Assembly: GCA_021736135.1 (NCBI GenBank)
Contig: JAIPGO010000020.1
Span: 1 to 46,398, forward strand
Source: Candidatus Cloacimonadota bacterium
Lineage (GTDB): Bacteria > Cloacimonadota > Cloacimonadia > Cloacimonadales > TCS61
DNA length: 46,398 nt
Direction: 5' to 3'
Shown here: one piece after another, positions 27,629-36,907 of the stretch
How positions within the stretch are numbered: position 1 is the first letter of the stretch
Layout of the letters: the number at the start of each line of letters is the position of its first letter
Position numbers and translations under genes: made by a program
The notes under the pieces: generated by a model
Database searches by the model: none
What the model was told of the DNA's origin: nothing
What the model saw: the letters and a program-made list of their open reading frames with translations, nothing else

Positions 27629-27729
27629 AATTTCACATACCTCCTTATACTTATGAAATAAAACTCAAACTTTTTGCATAATGTAAAAATTCAGCTTTTA
27701 ATGTAAAGGAATTTCCTTAACAATAAGAA

Positions 27730-27763
27730 AAAAGAGTGCTGGTAGAAATTCTTTTACTCTTTT
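27730..27763 (-). terminator. Possible terminator of TPR gene
   Basis: AAAAGAGT (27730-27737) and ACTCTTTT (27756-27763) pair around an 18-base loop. On the minus strand the stem ends in a T-rich tail. The right arm overlaps the stop codon of the TPR gene. The long loop makes it weak. Confidence 0.4.
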
Positions 27764-28617
27764 AGCTCTTGTTGTGCCCGTTCCAGGTTCTGGCGATATT
27801 CCTCGTTATCAGGCTGGATTTTTGCTGCCTGCTGAAAAAAAGGAAGCCCTGCTGCCACATCACCCAGACTGGCATAACAGTATCCGGCATCATTATAGAT
27901 CCTGGCCAGGGTAGGATCACTTTTAAGTGATTCCATATAGGGAGATTCATAATAAAGCGCCGCTGCTGCCTCCGTATAACCGGTCTCAATCAATTTATCA
28001 ATATCATTCATCAGATCCTCATCCAGTTGATAGATAATTCTGGCAGAGCGCAGCGTATTAAGATAGTCGTTTTTCATATCCGGCTTTGTCTCAAAGGCCA
28101 GACTGTAATAATAGAGTGCCTTTTTCCATTGCGAACTGGTGAAATATAACCTGGCAAGGCGGACTGTGGCATCATAAGGTGCCGGGGATGTATCAATCAC
28201 TTTTTCAAGGGCTGCGATCGTTTTCTCACGATCCCGGTTCTTTTCGTAAATAGTCGCCAGGTTATAATAAATTTCATAGGGCTTCTCCGCACCTTCTGAA
28301 AGTAATTTATCATAAATCGCTAAAGCTTCCTGGTTGTGGTTCAGTCTTTCGGCAGCAATTGCCTTGCCGATGGCTGCGGACTGCAGAGAGCTCTCAATTT
28401 CCAAAGCACGACTATAAGAGCTGTAAGCTCCTTCAAAATCACTTTGACGCAGTAGCTCATCACCCTTTAGCTTGTGCTCAGTACCTTCCACGATCTTACC
28501 CTGAGACGATATACCTTGCAGCCATACTGGTTCTATATACCAGATAACCGCAAAAATCAGCAGACAACTCCAGATAAAATACAGGACCCGGCGGACGTAT
28601 TTATTCAGTTTTTCCAT
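27754..28617 (-). CDS. Membrane-anchored TPR protein
   Basis: The 287-residue protein has one N-terminal membrane helix (YFIWSCLLIFAVIWYI, about 13-28), so it is probably anchored in the inner membrane and faces the periplasm. The rest is five to six TPR-like helical pairs (GDELLRQSDFEGAYSSYSRA; NLATIYEKNRDREKTIAALE; NDAGYCYASLGDVAAGLPFF). TPRs mediate protein contacts; the partner is unknown. GGAG is upstream of the ATG, and it lies 11 bases after the VanZ-like gene, so the two are likely co-transcribed. Confidence 0.85.
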   Translation of the reverse strand: MEKLNKYVRRVLYFIWSCLLIFAVIWYIEPVWLQGISSQGKIVEGTEHKLKGDELLRQSDFEGAYSSYSRALEIESSLQSAAIGKAIAAERLNHNQEALAIYDKLLSEGAEKPYEIYYNLATIYEKNRDREKTIAALEKVIDTSPAPYDATVRLARLYFTSSQWKKALYYYSLAFETKPDMKNDYLNTLRSARIIYQLDEDLMNDIDKLIETGYTEAAAALYYESPYMESLKSDPTLARIYNDAGYCYASLGDVAAGLPFFQQAAKIQPDNEEYRQNLERAQQELKE

Positions 28618-28628
28618 TTACTTCTCCC

Positions 28629-29846
28629 CTATCCGTTGTGAATGATCAAAAGAACTTTTTTGCCATCAGCCTGCAACTGATTATAGATTCTGCAGGCTTG
28701 AAGATTAGGATAGACCAGTATCTGCAGGGGTCGCCGAGTGATAGGATTAAATACAAAATAGGATTTTTCTGAGGAAAAACCTTTACCTCCCTGACCTTTC
28801 GTGCCGGAACCGATGAGCATTATATCTTCACAAAGGCCATATATGCGGTTTATCTTGTCTTTTTTATTAAAGTAGATCTTTTTATCCACCAGCTTGGGTA
28901 CACCATCAGTCTGCACCATCAGATCAAACCAGGGTACCGGAATACCACGCCAGCTTAATCTGCCAGCCTGTTTCTGGATAATAATATTTGTGCTATTCTT
29001 TTTGATTGTGATTGACCCGGAAACCACTATTGTTGCCAGCAGCACTATAACTGCAACACGCGACCAGCGGAATTGGAGAAAGAAAAGCAGCAGTATCAAG
29101 GGAATATAAACAATAAAAGACCAAAGAATTGCTGATGGTATGTAACGTGATTCAGTCAATATTGAAGAAATATTGAGGAATATATAGGAAAACAACAGGA
29201 GAATGAACATTGAAGACCAGGGATTTTGAAGATTTGCTAAGGGTTTGCGATAGAGTAGTTTGATCTTCTCCTCTTTATCACGGGTTAATAGAAGTACTAT
29301 TATCAAGCCCACCATCGTTCCCCAGATATCTTTTCCGTTATCGCAGATGTCAAAAACACGACCACTGATAAATATCTGTGCTCCTTCATCAAATACAGAG
29401 ATGAGTACTGCCTGAAGGGAAGTAAACCAGATGTACTTTACTCGAGATGTATTTATCGATTTATGATAAAGATACGATATCCAGGCAAAAATTCCGTAAG
29501 CAAAATAATGCCAGTTATGCTGTAGTTCATAAAAGTCATGATTGAAATAATAATCCGTAGAACTTTGACCAATTCCCATCAGGATGATAGTTATTAATAT
29601 TACCAGCAGATGAAGCAGACGGAGATGCCTGATATTTATAATGATAACCAGTAGCAGCGCTAAAATGGCAGCACTGAGAACATAAGGAATATTCATGCCG
29701 GCAACCGAAAAAGACAACTGACTCAGCATACCTACTGCCTGCTGCAAATAGTTACGCACCAGTAGAAATGGCGTAGCTATTAACAGAAAAGTATAAAGCG
29801 CCATATTTATTCGGGCGGCATTGTTTTTCGGTTTCTTTCTTTTCAT
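28629..29846 (-). CDS. VanZ-like multi-spanning membrane protein
   Basis: The 405-residue protein has about nine hydrophobic segments. Residues about 75-190 resemble the VanZ family: FAYGIFAWISYLYHKS and DEGAQIFISGRVFDICDNG followed by a small-residue helix DIWGTMVG. After two more helices comes a soluble C-terminal region (about 290-405) of unknown fold with no recognised motif. VanZ-like proteins affect glycopeptide or lipid-II-related envelope traits; function here cannot be assigned. Confidence 0.75.
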   Translation of the reverse strand: MKRKKPKNNAARINMALYTFLLIATPFLLVRNYLQQAVGMLSQLSFSVAGMNIPYVLSAAILALLLVIIINIRHLRLLHLLVILITIILMGIGQSSTDYYFNHDFYELQHNWHYFAYGIFAWISYLYHKSINTSRVKYIWFTSLQAVLISVFDEGAQIFISGRVFDICDNGKDIWGTMVGLIIVLLLTRDKEEKIKLLYRKPLANLQNPWSSMFILLLFSYIFLNISSILTESRYIPSAILWSFIVYIPLILLLFFLQFRWSRVAVIVLLATIVVSGSITIKKNSTNIIIQKQAGRLSWRGIPVPWFDLMVQTDGVPKLVDKKIYFNKKDKINRIYGLCEDIMLIGSGTKGQGGKGFSSEKSYFVFNPITRRPLQILVYPNLQACRIYNQLQADGKKVLLIIHNG

Positions 29847-30080
29847 TTAATCTCTTTATGTTTTCTCTGCTTAATACTTATAACCGTCTCATAACGTCAA
29901 ATATTTTCTCTCCGTTGATGACATCTTCATTAGATTGTTTTAAACCCACTTTGAGCAAGTTACTCCTCCCGATGTATCGTGAAGAAGTGAGATATAGATC
30001 TGAAAAAGGCAAATTATACCGGATTAGCAGAGGTGATGGGAAATTGACTTAATTGAGGTTAGTTAGGATTTGAGAAAACT
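29847..30080. other. Intergenic spacer before the first 317-bp element
   Basis: The spacer is AT-rich, following the VanZ-like start codon. A 64-codon plus-strand frame at 29858 lacks a convincing ribosome site or homology and is not called. I see no other structure. Confidence 0.5.
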
Positions 30081-30397
30081 GGCATCCCCCCGTTTTATTA
30101 TTCAGGATATGGGGTAATTTCTTATTTAATAAAGTAATATTTAGGATTTATTTCTTATAATTCTCGGTACGGGATAAATTTGTATAGCGTAAGGTTGCCC
30201 AGAAGGTGCTATTTTATGTAAAAAATGAGCCCCTCCCCCACCCCATCGGCGCTGCGCGCCGATGGGGTGGGGGTATATGCAACATTCATAAAGTAGTCTC
30301 GGATTACCGAGCCAACCTTACGCTATACGAATATATCCCTTTCAGGGAAATGAAACTTCACAAAAGACGAGATATTTAAAAATTTCGGGGGGATGTG
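30081..30397. repeat. Nested-palindrome element, copy 1 (317 bp)
   Basis: Ends GGCATCCCCCCG (30081) and CGGGGGGATGTG (30386-30397) form short inverted termini. Inside, an imperfect 26-28-bp arm beginning GGGATAAATTTGTATAGCG (about 30171) is mirrored around 30313-30340. At the centre an exact 18-bp stem (30235-30252 with 30256-30273) surrounds TGC. There is no coding potential. It has MITE-like size and design. Confidence 0.88.
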
Positions 30398-30413
30398 AGT
30401 TAATGCAAAAACT

Positions 30414-30730
30414 GGCATCCCCACGTTTTATTATTCAGGATATGGAGTAACTTCTTATTTTATAATGTAATATTTAGGACTTATTTCTTATAATTCCCGG
30501 TACGGGATAAATTTGTATAGCGTAAGGTTGCACCGCAGGTGATACCTTTTGTAAAAAAAATCTCCTCCCCCACCCCATCGGCGCTGCGCGCCGATGGGGT
30601 GGGGGAGGGATGCATCATTCATATGGTAGTCTCGGAGTACCGATCCAACCATACGCTATACTAATTTATCCCTTTCAGGGAAAAGAAACTCAACCGGAAT
30701 TGATATTTTTATAAATTTCGGGGGGATGCG
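30414..30730. repeat. Nested-palindrome element, copy 2 (317 bp)
   Basis: It has the same length and layout as copy 1, in the same orientation and only 16 bases further on. The central stem is longer (about 21 bp; 30564-30584 with 30588-30608) with the same TGC loop, and the termini are GGCATCCCCACG and CGGGGGGATGCG. A TTGACA hexamer begins 24 bases past its right end, ahead of tRNA-Leu. Confidence 0.88.
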
Positions 30731-30753
30731 AGAGTCAGAATTTGAGAAAAATC

Positions 30754-30804
30754 TTGACAGTTGAGAATGAGGTAAGCATTTAAGTTTTGATAATAATGTG
30801 TAGT
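30754..30804 (+). promoter_or_regulatory. Candidate promoter for tRNA-Leu
   Basis: TTGACA at 30754-30759 is a perfect -35 hexamer. No perfect -10 box is seen at 17 bases; CATTTA (30777-30782) is the closest match. AT-rich sequence (TGATAATAATG) precedes the tRNA. Confidence 0.35.
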
Positions 30805-30891
30805 GCCGAAGTGGTGAAATTGGTAGACGCAGTGGACTCAAAATCCTCCAAGCTTATGCTTGTGCCGGTTCAAGTCCGGCCTTCGGCACCA
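30805..30891 (+). tRNA. tRNA-Leu (anticodon CAA)
   Basis: The 87-base tRNA has acceptor arms GCCGAAG/CTTCGGC, a 3-bp D stem with TTGGTAGA in its loop, anticodon loop CTCAAAA with CAA at 30839-30841, a class II variable arm (CAAGC-TTAT-GCTTG), T arm GCCGG/CCGGC around TTCAAGT, and an encoded CCA (30889-30891). It reads UUG. The anticodon stem GTGGA/TCCTC has a U-U mismatch at the second pair, which is unusual. Confidence 0.95.
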
Positions 30892-31024
30892 GAAAAATAA
30901 AAAAATAGCGCTAGCTAAAAAAACCCAAATGGAGGGTAAGAAAGTTAAATTGAGTTGTTCTGGTCGCCTGACTATTCATTTTTTTTCTTCAGCCAAGTAT
31001 TAGAATTTTATTCGGAGGATTTAT

Positions 31025-32083
31025 ATGAAAAAAAGTATTGCCTTAATGACTCTGGTGCTGATGTTGATAGTACCGTCGCTGGTTTTTGCTGTATCGGAAG
31101 CCGCTGCGATCTATCTATTAATCGAGCCGAGTTCGCGTTCAGGCGCAATGGGACAGGCACACGTGGCGCAGGTTGACGATGCCTTTGCGGGTTACTGGAA
31201 TACGGGAGCGATGGCATTCAATCGCTCGACACAATTTGCCTTTATGCACACCAACTGGTTTGGTGAAATTTTTGATGATATTTATTATGAATATCTAGGT
31301 GTGAATAAATATTTTGAAGATACCGGTAATCTCGGATTAAGTATAATTTATGCGACTTATGGCACACAGGAGATGTATGATGAGGATGGTACCTTTATAA
31401 AGGATTTCAGTTCCTGGGATGTATCCGCTGCCATAACTTATGGCTATCAGGTATCGAAGAATATTGGAGTAGGTGGAGCATTCAAGTATATCCATTCAGA
31501 TCTGGCACCAGAGGGACAGGGAGAAACGGAAACGGGAGAAAAGGGACAAGGCAGTAGCTTTGCCTTTGATTTTGGCTATCTGCAAAAGAATATCATTCCC
31601 ATAATACCTATGGGCAGGCTTGATTTTGGCTTCAATATTCAGAATTTTGGACCCAACATTACCTATATTAATGAAGAACAGAGTGATCCATTACCTTTGA
31701 ATCTGCGTCTGGGATTTTCCTGGAAAGCTTTTGAATCGGAATTAAGCCGTCTTACGGTGAATACCGATATGAATAAATTGCTGGCAAACCGGGAGCATGA
31801 CTGGTATTCACGACTTGTACAGGACTGGTTTGATCAGCCGCTTGATGCGGAATGGGAAGAAGTAATTCTGGGATTCGGGGCGGAATATGCCTACCTTAAT
31901 TTATTAAGTCTGCGTAGCGGTTATCTGCTTGACCGCACGGGTTCCATCGAAGGTTTTTCCTTTGGTGGCGGCTTATTCTATATTTACGAGGATAGATTCC
32001 GTATTGATGTAGATTTTGCTATGCAGCCCGGTGGAGACCTGCAGGCATATAATAAAACGTTCAGTGTAAAAGTATCGTTTTAG
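31025..32083 (+). CDS. porV: PorV family outer-membrane protein
   Basis: The 352-residue protein has a signal peptide (LMTLVLMLIVPSLVFA), then the PorV signature (IEPSSRSGAMGQAHVAQVDD and FAGYWNTGAMAFN), about fourteen predicted strands, and an ending FSVKVSF with a terminal Phe typical of outer-membrane barrels. In Bacteroidota, PorV (LptO) receives cargo with C-terminal sorting domains from the type IX translocon. Here it is followed after six bases by a protease carrying such a domain. GGAGG precedes the ATG. The family is clear; orthology to PorV rather than another UPF0164 member is likely but not proven. Confidence 0.85.
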   Translation: MKKSIALMTLVLMLIVPSLVFAVSEAAAIYLLIEPSSRSGAMGQAHVAQVDDAFAGYWNTGAMAFNRSTQFAFMHTNWFGEIFDDIYYEYLGVNKYFEDTGNLGLSIIYATYGTQEMYDEDGTFIKDFSSWDVSAAITYGYQVSKNIGVGGAFKYIHSDLAPEGQGETETGEKGQGSSFAFDFGYLQKNIIPIIPMGRLDFGFNIQNFGPNITYINEEQSDPLPLNLRLGFSWKAFESELSRLTVNTDMNKLLANREHDWYSRLVQDWFDQPLDAEWEEVILGFGAEYAYLNLLSLRSGYLLDRTGSIEGFSFGGGLFYIYEDRFRIDVDFAMQPGGDLQAYNKTFSVKVSF

Positions 32084-32089
32084 GCTGCT

Positions 32090-35000
32090 ATGCAGAGAAA
32101 GAAACTACTGACAGTAGTATTGCTGTTGCTGTTTCTTACTCTCTTATCTGCAGATAAAATTGCGCTTCGCAAAGCAGAACCGCAGCCGCAGAGAGAGAGG
32201 AGAATCCACCCCGTTCAGCAATATTTTGAAAAACAGCCACCGCGAGTAAATAGGACATTAAGACCAGGGACGGAAAATCGCCTGCTGGTTATGATGATAG
32301 ACTTTCAGAAAGACGCAGATACTTCCACTACGGGAAATGGCAAATTCCTGAAGGATGCCGGAGATTATCTGCTTGATCTGGGCAAGCCTCCCCACGATCA
32401 GGAATATTACTGGTGGGTGCTGGAAAGCGTTCGCTATTATTATGAGGCAGCCAGTCTTGGTGCATATGATCTGGAATTTGACATCTATCCTCAATATGAA
32501 TATACAGAAGCAGATACAGCCATTATAGCTTATACTTTGCCTCATGAAATGAGTTATTATACTCCGCCTGGAGCAGATACGGATTTAATGATCAGCAGGT
32601 TTGAAGAATATTTCCGCGATGTATTTATCACCGTTGATGCTGATACTACCGTAGATTTTTCCAGTTATGGGCATTTTATGTTCCTGCATGCCGGTGCTGA
32701 TTCCCAGCATGACATCAGAGGAGACAGTTCTTCCGATATACCTTCTTTTTTCATCCAGATTGGCGAAGGCAAAGAAGTAACAGTTGACGGCGTAGTAATT
32801 GATCATGCCTGTAATGTGCCGGAAACCATCAGTCAGGATGGACAGTATGGAGTCCCGAACGGCGTGATTGCTCATGAATTCGGGCATTCGCTGGGTTTTG
32901 CTGATTTGTATAGCACTTTAACGGGAGCACCACAGGTCGGCTGGTTTGATATTATGGATTCAGGTGGCATGGGCGAACTGGTGGTTATGGAAATTGATGG
33001 CGAACTAATCACCCTGGAAGGCGGACTTCCAACTTTACCAAGCGCCTGGCATCGGGTTCTTGCCTGGGAAGATTATCTGCGTAATAATAAAATGCTGGTT
33101 GATATCAGCGAACTGGACTGGAGCCAGCCTATCCGGATTGATCCGGCAGAAAAGCTGTATGAAGGCGGTAGAGTTGAATATCCTTATTTTATAAAAGTGC
33201 CTTTAACAGATAAAGAATATCTGCTCATTGAGAACCGGCAGGTTGATCCTGACGGAGACAGCGGATTGAATTTTAAGGGTGCTTTGCCGCAAAATCCTAA
33301 CAGCACGATCGATAAGAAATACCGCGTCTTGTGGTATCCCACCTATCCTGCACCTGACCCGCGGGATACACCGAACTGGGAATATGATCTCTTTTTACCT
33401 GGCTGGCAGAATACCGGTGACGACGGCAGAATATATAATTACGGCGGCGGACTTGTCATCTGGCATATAGATGATGGCATCATCTATGAAGAAGGTGAAT
33501 GGGAAGGTGACGAGTTTTACTCCAACTATGCGATGAACACGGTGAATGCCCTGCATACGCACAGGGGAGTGAAAGTAATCGAAGCAGATGGTTTTGACAA
33601 TATCGGCAATTACAATGACAGTTATAATATTCTGGGCTCAGCGTGGGATCCTTTTTTCCGTTATCAGCCCGTTTTAACCAAAAACGGCGAATTTGTACGC
33701 TGGGCAGACCAGGGTATAGCTATCAATGTAATATTGAGTAATGAAGATGAGTTTATTCATACTGTAGATTTTAATGGAATATCCATTCCTGCCATGATGA
33801 CGAATGACGGTGATCCTTCCTTTCTGGGATTATCGGAAATAAGTTCCTATAATATTAACCCGGGTATGGAAAGATATATGTCTTTCCGTTATGGCTGTCA
33901 GGCTTATGATGAGATCAGCATCCTGCGAAATTACGATACTCTGAATGCTATCAGCCGACCGGGAATTGTTTATCAATATCCTTCGCTGGCGGTGCTGGCA
34001 GATGAAAACATAGAATTATTGACCAGGATCGGAAATGAATGGAATAACTCATATGACGTGATTTATAACTGGGCACATGAGATCACCCAGCCTACAGTAA
34101 GTTATGATTATGATAGCGATGGTAACAATGAATTCGTGCTGGTTTCAGACAACATCCTGGCAATAGTGAACGAATTGGATGTCAGCGAAGAGGAATATCC
34201 TGCTGCTTTCAGTGACGCCCCCATGTTCCTGCCAACGGGACAGACGATATATCCCCTGGCAGACCGGCTTATGATTAATGAACTGGAATTGACCATAGCA
34301 GGTGCAAAAGTAGCCTGGGATGGAGAATATCTGATTGCTCAGACATCTGACCGGCTTTATTACGTTGATATGGTTTCTGCTGATATCCAGGTAGAATATT
34401 TACTTCCCGAAAGCAACATTGCCTATTATCCACAAATATTTAGAGATCTGGAAGGAAATACAACCTGTTATACCGCTTCTGAAAATGGCAGTATCCGTAG
34501 ATATAATCTGAACGGTGAGGAAGAGATCTTCAATTCCAGTGATTATAACAAGGCCGCACCGAGCCAGATCATTTTAACACCACTTGTTTACAATGGAGCG
34601 GTAAGAATGGTCTTTGCTGCTGGTGAAAAACTCTTTGCCTTAACCCTGGAAGGTTCACTGGAGACCGGCTATCCCATATTACTGGAAAACAGGGCAATTA
34701 CAGCAGGCAGCAATATTCAATCACTGCATCTGTCGAACAATATAATCTTAATGCTGCAACGCGAAACCGGCGGTAAATTAGCGGTGGACACAGCAGGCAG
34801 TTATCATCAGGAGTATTCCAGTATTCTACCTTCCGGTGGAATTATCCCACAATACTGGCATGATGCGGATACAGAGAGCTTGAACTGGTTTGGCGGTGAT
34901 GAGAGTGGAGCATTATATAATGCCCTGCTTTATGATCATATAAACAACCCGCTAATCAACTGTGGCTGGCGTCAGAACGATTTTGGAATCTTTATTGGAA

Positions 35001-35287
35001 AAGCCTGGGATGCTCTACCAGATGAACAGGAATTTTCTGCCTACGCCTATCCAAATCCATCCAGAGAAGGATATGCCCGTTTCAGAGTCACAGGCGCACC
35101 GGCAGATATCAGCCTCAAACTTTATGATATTGCGGGAAATCTGGTTTATAAAACAAACAAACTCAAGGAAACCGGAGAATATCAGGACATCCGGCTGGAC
35201 ACAAGTAGTCTGGCAAGTGGTGTTTATTATGCGCGTATCAGCAGCGCAAGTAAAATGTTGACAACTGCCTTGGGCATAGTAAAATAG
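32090..35287 (+). CDS. Secreted M6-like metalloprotease with C-terminal sorting domain
   Basis: The 1065-residue protein has a signal peptide (VVLLLLFLTLLSA) and a basic, Arg-rich propeptide-like stretch (about 25-55). Its M6-like catalytic domain has HEFGHSLGFADLY (about 261-273; zinc ligands H, H, D), followed by the met-turn-like WFDIMDSGG and WHRVLAWED. A beta-rich C-terminal half (about 560-970) resembles a propeller and ends in a sorting tail (AYPNPSREGYARF, LYDIAGNLVYK, LASGVYYARI). It is likely secreted through the PorV protein encoded just upstream. It belongs to the immune-inhibitor-A-like M6 family. Calcium or substrate specificity cannot be read. Confidence 0.92.
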   Translation: MQRKKLLTVVLLLLFLTLLSADKIALRKAEPQPQRERRIHPVQQYFEKQPPRVNRTLRPGTENRLLVMMIDFQKDADTSTTGNGKFLKDAGDYLLDLGKPPHDQEYYWWVLESVRYYYEAASLGAYDLEFDIYPQYEYTEADTAIIAYTLPHEMSYYTPPGADTDLMISRFEEYFRDVFITVDADTTVDFSSYGHFMFLHAGADSQHDIRGDSSSDIPSFFIQIGEGKEVTVDGVVIDHACNVPETISQDGQYGVPNGVIAHEFGHSLGFADLYSTLTGAPQVGWFDIMDSGGMGELVVMEIDGELITLEGGLPTLPSAWHRVLAWEDYLRNNKMLVDISELDWSQPIRIDPAEKLYEGGRVEYPYFIKVPLTDKEYLLIENRQVDPDGDSGLNFKGALPQNPNSTIDKKYRVLWYPTYPAPDPRDTPNWEYDLFLPGWQNTGDDGRIYNYGGGLVIWHIDDGIIYEEGEWEGDEFYSNYAMNTVNALHTHRGVKVIEADGFDNIGNYNDSYNILGSAWDPFFRYQPVLTKNGEFVRWADQGIAINVILSNEDEFIHTVDFNGISIPAMMTNDGDPSFLGLSEISSYNINPGMERYMSFRYGCQAYDEISILRNYDTLNAISRPGIVYQYPSLAVLADENIELLTRIGNEWNNSYDVIYNWAHEITQPTVSYDYDSDGNNEFVLVSDNILAIVNELDVSEEEYPAAFSDAPMFLPTGQTIYPLADRLMINELELTIAGAKVAWDGEYLIAQTSDRLYYVDMVSADIQVEYLLPESNIAYYPQIFRDLEGNTTCYTASENGSIRRYNLNGEEEIFNSSDYNKAAPSQIILTPLVYNGAVRMVFAAGEKLFALTLEGSLETGYPILLENRAITAGSNIQSLHLSNNIILMLQRETGGKLAVDTAGSYHQEYSSILPSGGIIPQYWHDADTESLNWFGGDESGALYNALLYDHINNPLINCGWRQNDFGIFIGKAWDALPDEQEFSAYAYPNPSREGYARFRVTGAPADISLKLYDIAGNLVYKTNKLKETGEYQDIRLDTSSLASGVYYARISSASKMLTTALGIVK

Positions 35288-35317
35288 TAAAAAGTATTTT
35301 TGAGAGGGGTATGCAAA

Positions 35318-36223
35318 ATGAAAAAAAGTGTAATTATACTAGCGATGATGGCGATGATGCTGTGGATAAATCTGAGTGCTGAGGAACTGGTAAACGATAT
35401 ATTCCAGGTTGAATACAGCCAGAAGGATGCTCGTACAGCGATGCTGTTTTCTGCACTGATTCCTGGTTCCGGTCAGTTTTATGCCAATCAGAGAGCAATA
35501 ACTGCTTATATTTTTCCTGTTTTGGAAATAGGACTCTGGTTCGGTTATTTCTATTACCGCAGTGAAGGTGAAGATATCACGAAGCAGTATGAGCAGTTTG
35601 CCATTCAGTATTATAGCAGGGAATACCAGTATAGCGCTCAGAAATCACTTATCGATAATCCGCTTTCGGACGATAACTTTTACGCACCTGATGACTATGA
35701 TCCCACTAATCCTACCGATTATGGTTCCGGTGGACATTTCCGGCTTGATGAAGACAACACTCAGCATTTCTATGAAGACATCGGAAAGTATAACAAATAT
35801 ATTTTCGGCTGGCAGGACTGGGTGGAAATATATGCGACCATCGAAGGCACCAGCACCTGGACAGGACCACACTGGATAATAGATGAAGGTGACAAAAAGT
35901 GGAAAGGCAATGATCCGATCAATACCGAATCTGATTATTATGATATGTATCATGATATTTATAACTATAATAACGGAATTTACAGCGTCTTAAGAGCAGA
36001 ATATATTGAAATGCGTAAAGATGCGGAAACAAATTTTGACAATAAGCGTTTGTGTACTTACGGATTGCTGTTCAATCACCTGCTGGCAACTATCGATGCT
36101 GCCCGGGTGACCAGAAGGTATAACATTGACCATCTCACTTATAATCAATGGGGTATAAAAATAGCTCCAACTTATGCTGAAGGAAATATCAATCCTTCTC
36201 TGATGTTGACCTATAAATTTTAA
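35318..36223 (+). CDS. DUF5683-like envelope protein, paralogue 1
   Basis: The start is the ATG at 35318 with GAGAGGGG upstream; an in-frame TTG at 35300 overlaps that site. The 301-residue protein has a signal peptide, then AMLFSALIPGSGQFYANQ (about 40-57) followed by a hydrophobic stretch, a poorly conserved Tyr/Asp-rich middle, and the ending LMLTYKF. 'SALxPGxGQxY' is the hallmark of DUF5683-like proteins. It is the first of three adjacent paralogues (next at 36236 and 36891). Subcellular location is uncertain; the terminal YKF suggests the outer membrane. Function unknown. Confidence 0.8.
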   Translation: MKKSVIILAMMAMMLWINLSAEELVNDIFQVEYSQKDARTAMLFSALIPGSGQFYANQRAITAYIFPVLEIGLWFGYFYYRSEGEDITKQYEQFAIQYYSREYQYSAQKSLIDNPLSDDNFYAPDDYDPTNPTDYGSGGHFRLDEDNTQHFYEDIGKYNKYIFGWQDWVEIYATIEGTSTWTGPHWIIDEGDKKWKGNDPINTESDYYDMYHDIYNYNNGIYSVLRAEYIEMRKDAETNFDNKRLCTYGLLFNHLLATIDAARVTRRYNIDHLTYNQWGIKIAPTYAEGNINPSLMLTYKF

Positions 36224-36235
36224 GCAAAGGATATT

Positions 36236-36907
36236 ATGAAGAAATATATATTCTGCCTGCTGCTGATAATTATTTTGCTGCCACTGGCGGCAGAAGGTAA
36301 ATCGGCAGGCAAGGCAATGCTGTTTTCAGCGCTGGTTCCTGGCAGCGGACAGGCGTATCTGGGCTACAATACAAAAGCCGGCATATTTTTAGCTACCGAG
36401 CTTCTGACATTGGGAGCAGCCATACGCCTGAACCATGAAGTGGACTGGGTTGAAAAGTCTTATGAACAATATGCCTTGAATAAGGCTAATGTTCCCCTGG
36501 GAAGCGATAAAGAACATTATCAGCTGATTCAGAACTATATTTCCAGTGAAGATTACAATCAGCAGATGCGCCAGGATGCCTGGTCGTATTTTGTATTATA
36601 CTATAATGATCTGGATAGTTACTATGCTTACGTGGAGCAAAATCTGCTTTCTGAAGATGCCAGCTGGGACTGGGAAACCACTGCCAACTGGCAGGAATAC
36701 CGCAGCATGCGCCGCGAGCGACAAAATTTGGAAACATATAGTAATCTGGCAGTAGCAGCAGTAGTTCTCAATCATTTAGTAGGATTGATAGATACTGCTC
36801 TCACCGGAGCCGCAGTAAAAAGAAATACCCGTACTCAGGGTAACGTTTACGTAAATCCTGATTTCATCAGGAAAGGAATGAGCATCGGTTATGCGTATAA
36901 ATTCTAA
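36236..36907 (+). CDS. DUF5683-like envelope protein, paralogue 2
   Basis: The 223-residue protein has a signal peptide, then AMLFSALVPGSGQAYLGYN at about 24-42, a helical hydrophobic segment (KAGIFLATELLTLGAAI), a Tyr-rich region with WDWETTANWQEYRSMRRER, and the ending IGYAYKF. WSWETSNNKREYSVYRKR in the third paralogue aligns to the same place, so this region is a second shared block. It lies 12 bases after paralogue 1 and overlaps paralogue 3 by 17 bases. Function unknown. Confidence 0.82.
   Translation: MKKYIFCLLLIIILLPLAAEGKSAGKAMLFSALVPGSGQAYLGYNTKAGIFLATELLTLGAAIRLNHEVDWVEKSYEQYALNKANVPLGSDKEHYQLIQNYISSEDYNQQMRQDAWSYFVLYYNDLDSYYAYVEQNLLSEDASWDWETTANWQEYRSMRRERQNLETYSNLAVAAVVLNHLVGLIDTALTGAAVKRNTRTQGNVYVNPDFIRKGMSIGYAYKF

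Noticed and set aside
29858-30052. 64-codon plus-strand frame upstream of the first structured element
   Set aside because: No convincing ribosome site, no recognisable domain, and it starts among the upstream bases of the divergent VanZ-like gene.
30235-30610. Possible CRISPR-like repeats at the two adjacent GC-rich palindromes
   Set aside because: Repeats are 317 bp apart, similarity extends over the whole unit, and there are no short spacers or cas genes.
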